Positions 7,739 to 16,639 of a stretch of DNA of 64,000 bases are shown one piece after another; the stretch's first letter is position 1, and every line of letters starts with the position of its first letter. The stretch lies in contig QOQW01000010.1 in assembly GCA_003327425.1 (NCBI GenBank), forward strand, positions 62,001-126,000, in the 5' to 3' direction. The notes under the pieces are model-generated. The model made no database searches. It was not told where the DNA came from and worked only from the letters and a program-made list of their open reading frames with translations. Source of the stretch: Candidatus Ozemibacter sibiricus (GTDB lineage: Bacteria; Muiribacteriota; Ozemobacteria; Ozemobacterales; Ozemobacteraceae). The position numbers and the translations under genes are program-made.

Positions 7739-9397
7739 TCAAGCCCGGTGGTACCAGTCCTGGCACGACCCACAAGGCGACCCCTCGGGAAATTCCAGGG
7801 CCAGGTGCCGCCGCCGGAACTCCCGGGCCCGATCGCCAGCCCACAGCTCGGCCGCGGTCTGCTCGCGCAGATGGCCCAGCGGCCACTTGCCCTCGAAGTC
7901 ATACGGGCAGGCCGTCACCGTGCCATCCCACAGGATGTGCAGACCCTGCAAGGCATGCAGGCACGGCCGTCGTTTCACCGGGCAGAACCGGGTCTCCCCC
8001 AGCCATGGCACCTGCCCGAGGAAGTCGCTGAAGCCAAGAATCTGCGCCCACTGGACTTTGTCGGGCGGATCGGTCAGCGGCCACCGGAAGAAATGGCTCT
8101 TGAACAGCGGCGTGCCGACCTTTTCCCAGTACTGCAGAAAGGCCCGCGCCGCGGCCCCGTTGCGCTGGTGCTTGACGAAGCTGAACCCCAGATCGGGAAA
8201 CTCATCGGGCGCCGCCGCCTTCCGCTCGGAGGCCCAGGCGGTGAACTTCTCCATCGCTACCCAATCGCAGCCCGGACGCATGACCTCGAACCCTTGCCGC
8301 TCGACCGCATCGACGCTCAGTCGCACCTGGGTCAAGGCAGTCCACGGGAAGGACTCGGCCGGTGGCACCGCCAGCGACGTGCACAGCAGCGTCGGCCAAC
8401 CGCGCAGTGCTTCGATCATCTCGCCGAGGGCTGGATTGGCCAGCGGCTCGCCCATGCCGCTGAACACGAACCGACCATCGAAGGACGGACCCAACCCCTC
8501 GAGATACTGCCGAAAAGCAGCCGCCGCCATATCGCCCCGCGGCCGTTGCATGACGGGCTGCGGGCAGCCGACGCAGCGAGCCGCGCAGCGATTGGTCGGC
8601 TCGATCACCACGCGGCGCGGGCCCTGATCGCACCAGTGGGCCTCCCAGCCCGAACGATGCAACCATCCGACGTAGTCGAACTCGCGACGGCCGAAATCGG
8701 GTCCCTGCGACCGCTCCAGCGTGAGCCAGGCGCGACGACCCACCAGTCGCAGATCGGCCGGGAGTCGCGGCCGATCGCGCGGCGCGTGGAACTCCCCGAT
8801 GGGGAAGGAATAGAGCGGCTTGCGCAACATCCAGACCAACCCGCCCGCGGTCGCCATCAAATCAGGGTGACTGGCCTGCAACCCCTGCAGCAGTTCGGCT
8901 TCGAAGATCGACCAATTGGCGCCCAGCAATCGATCGAACGAGAGGGTGACATTGAATCCCTCGCGGCGATGCAGCGCCAGGCTCGCCTCGAGACCGGCCC
9001 GATCGACCAGCAGGTTGGTCAGGGGAACGACGATCAGGGTCTTCCACTTCCGCCGACGGGTCACCTCGGCCAACGGGCCGCCGGCCCAGCTCCCCAGGCC
9101 TGCGTCATCTTCCATCCCCCAGCGTTCAGGGCACATCCACCACGGCAGGGAGCGCACCTCGGCCCAGGGGTAGGTTTCGACCGGCAGACCGAGGCCACGC
9201 GCCTGCTCCACCAGCGGAGCGTCTTCGACGCGATCGGGCAGGAGCACGACCGGCCCCTCGACGCCGGGGATCCCCTCGAATCGCCTCTTGAAGATGGCTA
9301 GGGGCGGCCCCGCCGCGCCCACCGGCGCGGTCAGATCGAGCAACGGCCGCCAGCGCGAGCGGTAGCCATCCCCCCAGATCACCAGACCGACGGTCAT
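7739..9397 (-). CDS. radical SAM/SPASM protein with N-terminal nucleotidyltransferase-like region (spiro-SPASM-like)
   Basis: 552 aa from the ATG at 9397, chosen because GAGGGGGTG precedes it. The longer frame has no ribosome site. The radical SAM cluster motif CxxxCxxC (NRCAARCVGC) is at about residues 271-278, followed by the GMGEPLANP glycine-rich motif. The C-terminal SPASM-type cysteines are at about 472, 479, 497, 542 and 545, so one or two extra Fe-S clusters are likely. The first 250 residues (PLAIFKRRFEGIPGVEG and VLLPDRVEDAPLVEQA) recall an IspD/SpsF-like nucleotidyltransferase. That two-part layout matches what I know as the spiro-SPASM family, of unknown substrate. No precursor peptide gene was recognised nearby. 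Confidence 0.75.
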   Translation of the reverse strand: MTVGLVIWGDGYRSRWRPLLDLTAPVGAAGPPLAIFKRRFEGIPGVEGPVVLLPDRVEDAPLVEQARGLGLPVETYPWAEVRSLPWWMCPERWGMEDDAGLGSWAGGPLAEVTRRRKWKTLIVVPLTNLLVDRAGLEASLALHRREGFNVTLSFDRLLGANWSIFEAELLQGLQASHPDLMATAGGLVWMLRKPLYSFPIGEFHAPRDRPRLPADLRLVGRRAWLTLERSQGPDFGRREFDYVGWLHRSGWEAHWCDQGPRRVVIEPTNRCAARCVGCPQPVMQRPRGDMAAAAFRQYLEGLGPSFDGRFVFSGMGEPLANPALGEMIEALRGWPTLLCTSLAVPPAESFPWTALTQVRLSVDAVERQGFEVMRPGCDWVAMEKFTAWASERKAAAPDEFPDLGFSFVKHQRNGAAARAFLQYWEKVGTPLFKSHFFRWPLTDPPDKVQWAQILGFSDFLGQVPWLGETRFCPVKRRPCLHALQGLHILWDGTVTACPYDFEGKWPLGHLREQTAAELWAGDRAREFRRRHLALEFPEGSPCGSCQDWYHRA

Positions 9398-9748
9398 CGG
9401 CACCCCCTCAAAACCGGCGAACGGCCCGCACCAGCAAGGGTCAGCGCCCGCGGCCTTCCCCGCCGGCTGGCAGCGGGCAGTCGCGGCCAGCCGCACCGCT
9501 CATGCCCCGTGCCCGCATCAGGGCGCGCCTGTCGTTTTCCCACGGGCCCGAAGCGGACGAGCGCAGCCTGCCGCCGCTCCGATCTGCCGGGTCAGGCCGC
9601 TGGCTGGTCATGTCCATCTCGCTCTGCCATTGCTTCATGGTTCGTTGCTTTCGCCGCTAGATCACGCAAAGTATCGGAAAAAGGATACGAGGTCGGCGCC
9701 CGATGTGCAAATGGGCACCGACCTCGCCAACGGCCTGGGCGATCGAGG
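9398..9748. other. intergenic region between yjfB-like and radical SAM genes
   Basis: 351 bp with no convincing gene. Short frames here are compositionally random. It holds the strong intrinsic terminator of the flagellar unit (9678-9726). The remaining 280 bp are presumably the leader and promoter of the radical SAM gene, in which I could not identify a promoter. Confidence 0.6.
9678..9726 (-). terminator. intrinsic terminator of the fliS/yjfB-like unit
   Basis: A 14-bp stem with one mismatch (9688-9701 with 9713-9726, 11-nt loop) is followed on the minus strand by TTTTT at 9682-9678. It ends the flagellar gene run just downstream of the YjfB-like gene. Confidence 0.85.
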
Positions 9749-9943
9749 TCAGGCCAGGATATCGATATTCTGGCCTTTCCCCTCTTCGGGCAGAGGCGTG
9801 ACCGCCGCTTGCATGCCGACCTGGATCAGCTTCTTGGCCAGGTCGATACTCTGGGCCTGGCTTGCTTGCAGAATCTTCATCAGGTCGGCCACGGCACCGG
9901 CTCCTCCGCCTCCACCCACCCCATTGACCGCCATGCCCCCCAC
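9749..9943 (-). CDS. small YjfB-like putative motility protein
   Basis: 64 aa. After a Gly-rich start (VNGVGGGGGAG), the sequence LMKILQASQAQSIDLAKKLIQVG and the acidic tail ending in NIDILA match the layout of the YjfB putative motility family. This is a small helical protein of unknown mechanism found in flagellated bacteria. It is the last gene of the flagellar run, 22 nt after fliS, and is followed by a strong terminator. The start could be the fourth codon, which is also ATG. Assignment rests on size, helix pattern and context. Confidence 0.65.
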   Translation of the reverse strand: MGGMAVNGVGGGGGAGAVADLMKILQASQAQSIDLAKKLIQVGMQAAVTPLPEEGKGQNIDILA

Positions 9944-9965
9944 CCCCTTTCGTGGTCATCCCGCG

Positions 9966-10406
9966 CTACGCCGCGACGTTCAACCGCGGCTTCGGCGGCG
10001 TCGGCTGCCCGGGCGAACCGGTGTTCTTGGCATGCAGGCGGATCGCCTCCGCCCACGTGTTGCGCAGATCTTCGATCAGCGGCCGAATCTGCCGCATCGG
10101 CTCGGGATCCTTCTTGATGTTGGCCTCGGCCAGCCGGTCGAGAAAGAACAAGTAGAGCCGCTCGAGGTTGATCGCGATCTCTCCCCCCTGTTCTTTGTTC
10201 AAAGCGGTCATCAATTCGGTGAAGATGGCCTGTACTCTGACCAGCAGGTTGCTGATCTTTTCCATGTTCTTCTCGGCGAAGGCTTCTTCGGCCTGTCCCA
10301 TGAACCGCAGGGCACCATCGTACAGCATCAGGATCAAGGTCTCCGGCGAAGCCGTATCGATCTGCGTCTTGCGATAGGTGTTGTTGGACGGAGCCCCGTT
10401 CGTCAT
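9966..10406 (-). CDS. fliS: flagellar export chaperone FliS
   Basis: Binds the C-terminal helices of flagellin in the cytosol, preventing premature polymerisation and delivering it to the flagellar export gate. 146 aa from the ATG at 10406, which overlaps the stop of the upstream maf-type gene (ATGA). The longer upstream frame is a shadow. Family features: NTYRKTQIDTASPETLILMLYDGA at the N terminus, then a helical bundle with AEEAFAEKNMEKISNLLVRV and GGEIAINLERLYLFFLDRL. The C terminus (GSPGQPTPPKPRLNVAA) is a short disordered tail. Translational coupling to a glycosyltransferase suggests that chaperoning and flagellin modification are co-expressed. Confidence 0.95.
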   Translation of the reverse strand: MTNGAPSNNTYRKTQIDTASPETLILMLYDGALRFMGQAEEAFAEKNMEKISNLLVRVQAIFTELMTALNKEQGGEIAINLERLYLFFLDRLAEANIKKDPEPMRQIRPLIEDLRNTWAEAIRLHAKNTGSPGQPTPPKPRLNVAA

Positions 10407-12328
10407 GCCCTCACCCCCATCCGGGCGATGATCGCCTCGAGATCCTTGATGGCGCCCTCGAGCAAAGGCATCTGGTACTCGACGAACCGGCCGTGCGCCT
10501 CGAAGAATTCTTCCAGGCAGGAGAACCATGCCGAGCAGGCGGCGTCGGGAGCGTTCATCAGCTTCCGCAATTCCATGTTGTGGCGGGTCAGGAATTTGGC
10601 CTGGTGCACCGTAAACCACTGGAACAAGGGCTGGGCAGCGCCAACCTTCTCGTGCAAAGCCTGGGCATCGTCGAACTCGGCCCGGGAAGGCCCATCGAGC
10701 GAGGCCATCGATTTTCCTTCCACTTTCTTCCCCACCCTCCGCAATTTGTGCAACACCCGCCGACAATCGGCATCCTGCTGGGCCAGCTCGCGGCGCACCC
10801 CTTCGAACCACGCCCGCATCTCGGGCACCCTGACCCGCACCGGCTCGGCCATGGCTCGGCCGAGTATGTCGGCAATGGGGGCTCCTTTATGAAGATACTG
10901 ATCGATCGTTTCGCGCAGGGTCTGGATCTTCACATGGTTGGTCATCACCCCGCCCTCGGTGGCGTTGATGACGGTCCGATCGGTCTGCTGCAATTGATCT
11001 TCGAACCAGCCACGGTACAGGAACATGTTCTCGTCGGTGTACAAGACCTGACCCGCCGCGTTGGTGAACCGGTGGGTGCCGCGACGCATGATGTATTCCA
11101 GCGTCTCCTGTTCGAGCGAACTGTACGGATGGACCTTGTCGAAGAAGACGTCATCCGAATACGACCCCCGGATGTACAGCCGACCATCCTGGAACGAGAG
11201 ATCGAGCCCGACGAAGATGATGGGGTCGCAGCCCAGCCGCCGGGCCAGATCGAAGGCCGTGGTGGCGATCGACCCCCAGCAGACGACTCGCCCGATCGGT
11301 TCGCGCAGCGGCTCGAGCAACGCCCCCAACCCTGAGCCGAAATTCATGACCATCTGGGGCCCCCGATACCGCTCCCGGATATCGGGGCTCGTCATCGGCT
11401 CCAGGGCCAGCCAGACATCGGGCAGGTCCTCGACCCCGACGAAATCGAGGGAATTGAGGTACGACGGGTCGCCGGCGCACACGATGTGCGGGCGCATCCC
11501 CCGCGCCACCATGGGGCGCAGCACCGTATCGGTCGCGATCAGCAGGAACCGGTCCTGCACCTCCTTCAGCAGATGCAGATTCTTTTCGAGCGACGGCCCG
11601 GCCGCCAGCACGACGCCAGGCACCCCGCGGAACTTGTCGAACAGCCGTCCCACCCCCGGCAGGATGGCCAGAGCGACGACGTTGCGAAAGGTATTGGTGT
11701 GGAAGTGGTGCCCGGCTTTCATGATCGTTACCAGGTTGCCCTTGGACCGGTTGGCCTGGAAACGGATCTTCTCTTTCAGCTTGGCGAAATAGTCTGGAAA
11801 CCGGGCCAGCGTCGGGGGATGCTCGATGATGGCCAGTTGTTCCATCGCCGCCCAGTCGAGAGCCGCGCTCCAGGTGTCGCCGACCTGATCGGGCGTCTGG
11901 CCGACGCACCAGATGAACCGCGGATCGTCCAGGACGGCCCGCAGATCGCGATGGGCCAGAGCCAGCCGGAAGACCTCGGGATCGGGCTCGATGACGAAGA
12001 TGAGCCGCTGGCCGGGGGCATTGCCCAGACGGGCCTGGATCTGATCGAGCAGGTAGCCGAGACCGCACCCGAAGACCAGGGCATGCGACTGCCCGGCGTA
12101 GGCGCTCTCGACCTGCTTGCGCGCTTCCCCGACCGGATCGTAGCGACTGTGGTAGGTGACGGGCTTGCCCCCGGGTTCAGTCACGATCAGGGTGGGCGAC
12201 CCATCTTTGGCGGGGAGCACGTGATAGGCGGCCCCTGCCGAGCGGGGAGGGGCGTGCGCGAGCAGCACCGCCAGCTGCGGCTGGCGCGCCAGCACGCGGC
12301 GGTTCGCTTCCAGGCAGGTGGTGGTCAT
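10403..12328 (-). CDS. Maf-type (DUF115) flagellin glycosyltransferase / motility accessory factor
   Basis: About 641 aa from the ATG at 12328. An alternative ATG lies 10 codons upstream. The DUF115/MptE-like core is recognisable: SRYDPVGEARKQVES, VFGCGLGYLLDQI, VIEPDPEVFRLAL, then VVLAAGPSLEKNLHLLKEV, IATDTVLRPMVARGMRPHIV and FVGLDLSFQDGRLYIRGS. Maf proteins transfer nonulosonic acids (pseudaminic or legionaminic) to Ser/Thr of flagellin before export. This one is coupled to fliS and near both flagellins, as is usual. No nonulosonate biosynthesis genes are in the window, so the sugar is unknown. The C-terminal 150 residues are helical and charged. Confidence 0.87.
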   Translation of the reverse strand: MTTTCLEANRRVLARQPQLAVLLAHAPPRSAGAAYHVLPAKDGSPTLIVTEPGGKPVTYHSRYDPVGEARKQVESAYAGQSHALVFGCGLGYLLDQIQARLGNAPGQRLIFVIEPDPEVFRLALAHRDLRAVLDDPRFIWCVGQTPDQVGDTWSAALDWAAMEQLAIIEHPPTLARFPDYFAKLKEKIRFQANRSKGNLVTIMKAGHHFHTNTFRNVVALAILPGVGRLFDKFRGVPGVVLAAGPSLEKNLHLLKEVQDRFLLIATDTVLRPMVARGMRPHIVCAGDPSYLNSLDFVGVEDLPDVWLALEPMTSPDIRERYRGPQMVMNFGSGLGALLEPLREPIGRVVCWGSIATTAFDLARRLGCDPIIFVGLDLSFQDGRLYIRGSYSDDVFFDKVHPYSSLEQETLEYIMRRGTHRFTNAAGQVLYTDENMFLYRGWFEDQLQQTDRTVINATEGGVMTNHVKIQTLRETIDQYLHKGAPIADILGRAMAEPVRVRVPEMRAWFEGVRRELAQQDADCRRVLHKLRRVGKKVEGKSMASLDGPSRAEFDDAQALHEKVGAAQPLFQWFTVHQAKFLTRHNMELRKLMNAPDAACSAWFSCLEEFFEAHGRFVEYQMPLLEGAIKDLEAIIARMGVRA

Positions 12329-12379
12329 GGGGCGCCCGGGCCCTCCCTTCTTCGGCACAGAATGCCGAGATGACCGGCC

Positions 12380-12985
12380 TCAGGCCGTCTTGAGACTGGC
12401 GAACAGCTCCTGGCAGTCCCGGAGCAGGTCGGGGCATTCGTACTCCAGTACATCGGCCAGACCGACCCAGTCCTGCGTCTCCTGCGACCGACGCAGGGTG
12501 CCAAGATACTCCTGGGTCTTGCCAAGAATCTGCTGCCGGCGCAGCTCTTTCCCCGATTCTTGCATGGCTTCGGCAAACCCCGCGGGAAGATGCGACAGCA
12601 GGGCCGCCAACCAATCCAATCGGTCGACCAGATCGAGGAACAGCGACATGGCCTCTTTGACCTGCCCCAAGCGCAAGGCCTCGGCCGTCCGGCCCGCCAG
12701 CTCGCCCAGCTGCGCCAGCACTTCCGCGCTGTCGGCCACCATGACATGCACCAGCTCGGCAGGGGTGGCCGCCAGCAGATCGATGGCATGGCAGTCAAGG
12801 ACCCGATGAGCCTGCAGGGTCGCGGCATCCTCGGGATCGATGACCTTGCCGTCGGCGGTGATCTTGACGATGGTCAAGCCTTTCCCCTGCAACTCGGCAG
12901 ACAGCGCTTCAAGCAGGCCGGCCAGAGTCACTTCGGGGGTCAGCCCGTCCACCTCGATCGGTTGCTCGTTGACCTGGATCTTCAC
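12380..12985 (-). CDS. unknown protein encoded between fliD and maf
   Basis: 201 aa from a GTG at 12985, which has AAAGGA 7 nt upstream. An in-frame ATG 11 codons earlier lacks such a site. The N terminus (VKIQVNEQPIEVDGLTPEVTLAGLLEAL) reads like a small beta-grasp or ThiS-like strand-helix unit. The rest is alpha-helical: AELVHVMVADSAEVLAQL, RLGQVKEAMSLFLDLVDRL and YLGTLRRSQETQDWVGLADVLEYE. I do not recognise the family. It sits within the filament cluster in the same orientation, so an accessory role in cap or flagellin handling is plausible but unproven. Confidence 0.65.
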   Translation of the reverse strand: MKIQVNEQPIEVDGLTPEVTLAGLLEALSAELQGKGLTIVKITADGKVIDPEDAATLQAHRVLDCHAIDLLAATPAELVHVMVADSAEVLAQLGELAGRTAEALRLGQVKEAMSLFLDLVDRLDWLAALLSHLPAGFAEAMQESGKELRRQQILGKTQEYLGTLRRSQETQDWVGLADVLEYECPDLLRDCQELFASLKTA

Positions 12986-13041
12986 CGCGGCATCCTTTCG
13001 GCCGTGCATGTCTGCCATTATAGCAGACCATCAGAATGGCG

Positions 13042-16000
13042 TCACTTGCCGCCGGTCAGCTGAGCCAACTGGTTGGCGAACGCCTGCGATTGCGTCTGAT
13101 AGCGCGACATGGCCGACTCGAGATCAGAGAACTGCTTGATCAGCGCGTTTTCCCGATTGACCAGACGGTTGTTCTGCCGAATGATCTGGTCGTTGATCAA
13201 CCGAATCTGGCGGTCCATTTCGCTGTTGGAATTGGCCACGCCGCTGCGCCCCACCCGCCGGGTCAGGATGCCATCCGACTTGGTGAACTCGTTGAGGACA
13301 TCCTTCAGTCGGCGCGCGATGCCACGGCCCGATTCGGTGGTCGATTCCCGGGCGAACAACTCGGCCACTTTGTCGGGATTCTCGCGCAGCGCCCGATTCA
13401 ATTTCTCCTCGTCGAGCACCTTCAGCACTCCCGACTGGGTTTCCTGGTAGGCCGAGCCGATCGCACCGGTCGAGATGCCCAGGTCGGACAGACTGTCGAA
13501 TTCCTTGTCGACATTCTTGACCACGCCCGCCATCACCACTCGCATGCGGCTGCGCACCATCGACAGGGTGGAGTCGCCGGCCAGCAACCCGACCTTGAAG
13601 CGCGCCTCGTACGCTTCGAGATCTTCTTTCTTGAGGGCTTTCTTTTCATCGTCCGACAAGCCCTCGAGAGAAAAATCTCGCTTCTCGGTCAGCCGCGTGG
13701 AAATCAGGGAGATGGTCTCGTTGTACACCTTGAGGAACTCATCGATGCCTTTGCGCGCCACTTCGGTATCGGTGGTGATGGTGATCGTTTCGCCCGCGCT
13801 GCCGGTCACATCTTTCAAGGTGAACGTCACACCTTCGATCAGGTCGGAGATCTGATTGGATTGCCTGACCTGGTCGGCGCCGCCCGCCACTTCGTCGATG
13901 CTGAAGATCGCATTCTGCCCGACCTTCTGGGTCGCCCCCAGCAGACCGAGAGCGCTCAGGAAGTTGCTGGTGTCGGAAGGCGCCCCGAGCGCGATCGACA
14001 GGTTGCCGGGCTGGGTCGAGGTCAGTTCCAGCCCGCCCACCGCCGGATCGAACCGGGCTTTGACCCCGACCTTGGCATTGTTGTTGATCATCGAGATGAT
14101 GCCATCGAGGCTCTGAGCGGCCGGATTGGCGATCAGGAAACTGACGCCGTTGATCGTGAAGGTACCCGCCGTCACGGGTACGGCCAGCCCCGAAGCGCTC
14201 AGCATGGCGCTCGATTTGATGTTGGACAAACCATAGGCGCTTTCCAGCGTGGAGCCGGTGGCGGCTCCCGTCACGCTGGTAACGGGCATGTTCATGAGGG
14301 ACGCCAGATTGCCTCCCCACATGTCCTCCACCTTGAGGGTAACGCCGGGCCCTTTGGCGCTGGTGCGAATGACCACGCGCTGCGCGCTGGCATCATAGTA
14401 TGCGTCTTCGATGCCTTTGATGTTCCGCACTTTGTCCAACACGCCATTCAGCGTATCGGTCGCCCCGTACGTGATGTCGGTGGATTCGCCATTGACCGTC
14501 ACCCGCAAGGTGCCCGGGGTCACCCCGGCGGCCAACGGCGGTGACAGAGTGCCCAAAGCCGCCCCGGCCGCCTGGGCCAGGGTCAGGCCGAGGTTGGCGG
14601 TGCTGCGCGCTTCGGCGGCCGCCGCCTGGGACCCACCGATCAGCCCCGTCACCGTCAGGAAATTGCTGGTATCGGTAGGCGAACCCACACCGATGGGGGC
14701 CGACGAGCCATCTTTGCGGGTGAGACGGATGGTATCGGACTTCGCATCGTAGGTGGCATTCACATTGGTCGACGAGGTGATGCGGGCCAGTACGGTCTGC
14801 AGCGTGTCGTTCTGCACATCGACCGAGATCTGCACCCCATCGATCGTCATGGTGCCAGAACGCACCGTGGCCGGGAACGACTCGCTGATCAATTTGAGGC
14901 CGAAATCGGCCGTCGAAGCCGCCGCACCACCCCCGGCGAAGAGGCGACTGGCGAAATTCGAGCCGGGTTGGCTCGCCGTGTCATCCGTGAGCGTGAATCC
15001 TGTGTGGTCGGCGGTGTCAGTATTCGCCAGGACCAACCGACCGGTCGAAGCATCATACCGGAATTCCACCAGACGATGAGCGGGATTGCCCGTCGGAACC
15101 CCGCCCTTGACCAGGGCGCCCGTCGCATCGATCTGGTGATTGAGGGCCTGGATGGCCTCGCCGATGGTGGAAGCCGCCGTCAGGCCGGCCAGATCGAGAG
15201 AGACGCTGTCTCCGCCCCTGATCAGGATCAGCTTCGACGCCGGGTCGATCCCGAGATCGCCCAGGGTGGCATTCAGGCCAGATCGCATCTGGACGAGATT
15301 GGAAGCCCGCACCGGCACGGTCGAAGAAAGGGTGAACGCGGAGGAGGCATCGAACATCCGTGTTATGATGTCTCCCCCGCTGTCGGAAACCGTCATGCTC
15401 TTGCTCGTATCGAGCAATGTCAGACGCACCTGGTTGGTCCGGGTGTCGTACCCGGCCTGCACCTTGCCCTTGAGGTCGGCATCGGCATTGATCTGGGCAT
15501 TGATGGCATTCACCAGATCAGCCGCCGTCGAGGCCGAGTTGAGCGTCGACAGATCGATGGTATGCGAGCCGCCCCCGAAGACAGTGATCTGCAGATTGCC
15601 CGGCGTGATGCCCAGGCCGCCCAGCGTCGTCGACGCTCCGCCCAGCGGCTGGGCGCTTTGAATTCGGTGGCCGGCCTCGAGAGGACCCGCCAGACGCCCG
15701 CTCGAGGCGACCTTGGTCGGCGTGGCCAGTTGCTTGATACGCAGGGTGTAGCTGCCCACTTTGGCCGAGGTGGTGGCCGCGGCGGTCAGGATCTTGTCGT
15801 TGGTCGAGGTGGTTTTCTTCGAGTTGAAGGTCCGGCTGAAGGTCAGATCGGTGGCCCGATTCTGCAGCTCGAACAGCTTGAGATTGATCTCCTGCAGGAG
15901 GGATTTCTGGTAGGAAAGGGTGTTGCGTTTGCGTTCCAGTCGCTCGACAGGGATCTTCTCGACCTGCATCAGCTTGTCGATCAGGCCTTGGGTGTCCATG

Positions 16001-16047
16001 CCGCTGGAGAGCCCGCCGACCCAGTTGCGGGAGATCTTGTCTACCAT
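13042..16047 (-). CDS. fliD: flagellar filament cap protein FliD, enlarged
   Basis: Caps the growing flagellar filament and folds incoming flagellin. At 1001 aa it is about twice the usual 450-550. The FliD N-terminal domain covers about 10-106 (GLSSGMDTQGLIDKLMQVEK and IPVERLERKR) and the FliD C-terminal region about 705-985 (QVRQSNQISDLIEGVTFTLK, FLKVYNETISLI, LSDLGIST and NENALIKQF-like coiled coil). The extra length comes from about five Flagellin_IN-like modules starting near 144, 261, 388, 500 and 618. Each has a GTLxxxxxG, IDL or VDV strand and a helix ending in IN or LN. AAGGAGG lies 4 nt before the ATG. It is followed by the 201-aa unknown gene, maf and fliS. Confidence 0.95.
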   Translation of the reverse strand: MVDKISRNWVGGLSSGMDTQGLIDKLMQVEKIPVERLERKRNTLSYQKSLLQEINLKLFELQNRATDLTFSRTFNSKKTTSTNDKILTAAATTSAKVGSYTLRIKQLATPTKVASSGRLAGPLEAGHRIQSAQPLGGASTTLGGLGITPGNLQITVFGGGSHTIDLSTLNSASTAADLVNAINAQINADADLKGKVQAGYDTRTNQVRLTLLDTSKSMTVSDSGGDIITRMFDASSAFTLSSTVPVRASNLVQMRSGLNATLGDLGIDPASKLILIRGGDSVSLDLAGLTAASTIGEAIQALNHQIDATGALVKGGVPTGNPAHRLVEFRYDASTGRLVLANTDTADHTGFTLTDDTASQPGSNFASRLFAGGGAAASTADFGLKLISESFPATVRSGTMTIDGVQISVDVQNDTLQTVLARITSSTNVNATYDAKSDTIRLTRKDGSSAPIGVGSPTDTSNFLTVTGLIGGSQAAAAEARSTANLGLTLAQAAGAALGTLSPPLAAGVTPGTLRVTVNGESTDITYGATDTLNGVLDKVRNIKGIEDAYYDASAQRVVIRTSAKGPGVTLKVEDMWGGNLASLMNMPVTSVTGAATGSTLESAYGLSNIKSSAMLSASGLAVPVTAGTFTINGVSFLIANPAAQSLDGIISMINNNAKVGVKARFDPAVGGLELTSTQPGNLSIALGAPSDTSNFLSALGLLGATQKVGQNAIFSIDEVAGGADQVRQSNQISDLIEGVTFTLKDVTGSAGETITITTDTEVARKGIDEFLKVYNETISLISTRLTEKRDFSLEGLSDDEKKALKKEDLEAYEARFKVGLLAGDSTLSMVRSRMRVVMAGVVKNVDKEFDSLSDLGISTGAIGSAYQETQSGVLKVLDEEKLNRALRENPDKVAELFARESTTESGRGIARRLKDVLNEFTKSDGILTRRVGRSGVANSNSEMDRQIRLINDQIIRQNNRLVNRENALIKQFSDLESAMSRYQTQSQAFANQLAQLTGGK

Positions 16048-16126
16048 AAAGCCTCCTTGGCCGGGCCCGTCGTTCTCCCTGACGGCCGGCGAAACCCGTG
16101 AACCCCGGGACGTCAGCCCGAGCCGA

Positions 16127-16501
16127 TCACGCCTTCTTGTCGAAGATCATGCCGAGATAATCCTGCATTTTGGCGAACAGTTCAAGCACTTCCTTCGAGG
16201 GAATCTCGCGGATCACCCGATTCGAGACCGAGTCGATCACGGCGACCATCGTCGATTTGGTCTTGTCGTGGATCTGGAACCGCAGCGATCGATCGAAGAT
16301 GACCGCCGTCTGGTTCATCTTCTCGACGGCTTCCTCGACCTTCTTCCGTTGTTTTTCCGGATCCTGCTGCTCTTGTTGGGCCTTGACCGCTTCCTGCTCC
16401 ATGGGTTGCGGAGTACCCAACGTGGGCAAGGTGGTGGCGGGGTCAGGGGGTGAGGCCCCTGCCGCGGGATCGACCATCATTTTCACATTCCCGATTTCCA
16501 T
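16127..16501 (-). CDS. flaG: FlaG family flagellar protein
   Basis: 124 aa. The C-terminal half is the FlaG domain: FDRSLRFQIHDKTKSTMVAVID, then NRVIREIPSKEVLELFAKMQDYLGMIFDKKA. The N-terminal half is Pro/Gln/Glu-rich and probably flexible. FlaG proteins are encoded beside fliD in many bacteria and affect filament length. The mechanism is not settled. AAGGAG sits 6-7 nt before the ATG. It lies between a flagellin gene and fliD with the usual gene order flagellin-flaG-fliD-fliS. Confidence 0.92.
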   Translation of the reverse strand: MEIGNVKMMVDPAAGASPPDPATTLPTLGTPQPMEQEAVKAQQEQQDPEKQRKKVEEAVEKMNQTAVIFDRSLRFQIHDKTKSTMVAVIDSVSNRVIREIPSKEVLELFAKMQDYLGMIFDKKA

Positions 16502-16564
16502 ACATCGCTCCTTTTCGAGAACCTTCCGACGGGGAAACCGACCGGCTCAAAGGTCGCGAGGAAC

Positions 16565-16590
16565 CCCGCCCCCCACGGTCGGGGGGCGGG
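16565..16590 (-). terminator. GC-rich hairpin downstream of flagellin 2
   Basis: A perfect 10-bp stem (16565-16574 with 16581-16590) with a 6-nt loop lies 50 nt after the flagellin stop codon. It lacks a good U-tract, so it may only attenuate transcription into flaG-fliD or stabilise the flagellin mRNA. Confidence 0.45.
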
Positions 16591-16639
16591 CGAATCCTCG
16601 AAGGTCGGCCTCCACCGGGAGTGGACCCGAAGAAGACCG

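Noticed and set aside
9441-9638. 65-codon frame upstream of the radical SAM gene
   Set aside because: Low-complexity Arg/Gly/Pro composition and no ribosome site; it overlaps the radical SAM leader.
9671-9678. TCCGATAC after the fliS-unit terminator as a sigma-28 site
   Set aside because: The -35 position falls inside the terminator stem and reads CGCC.
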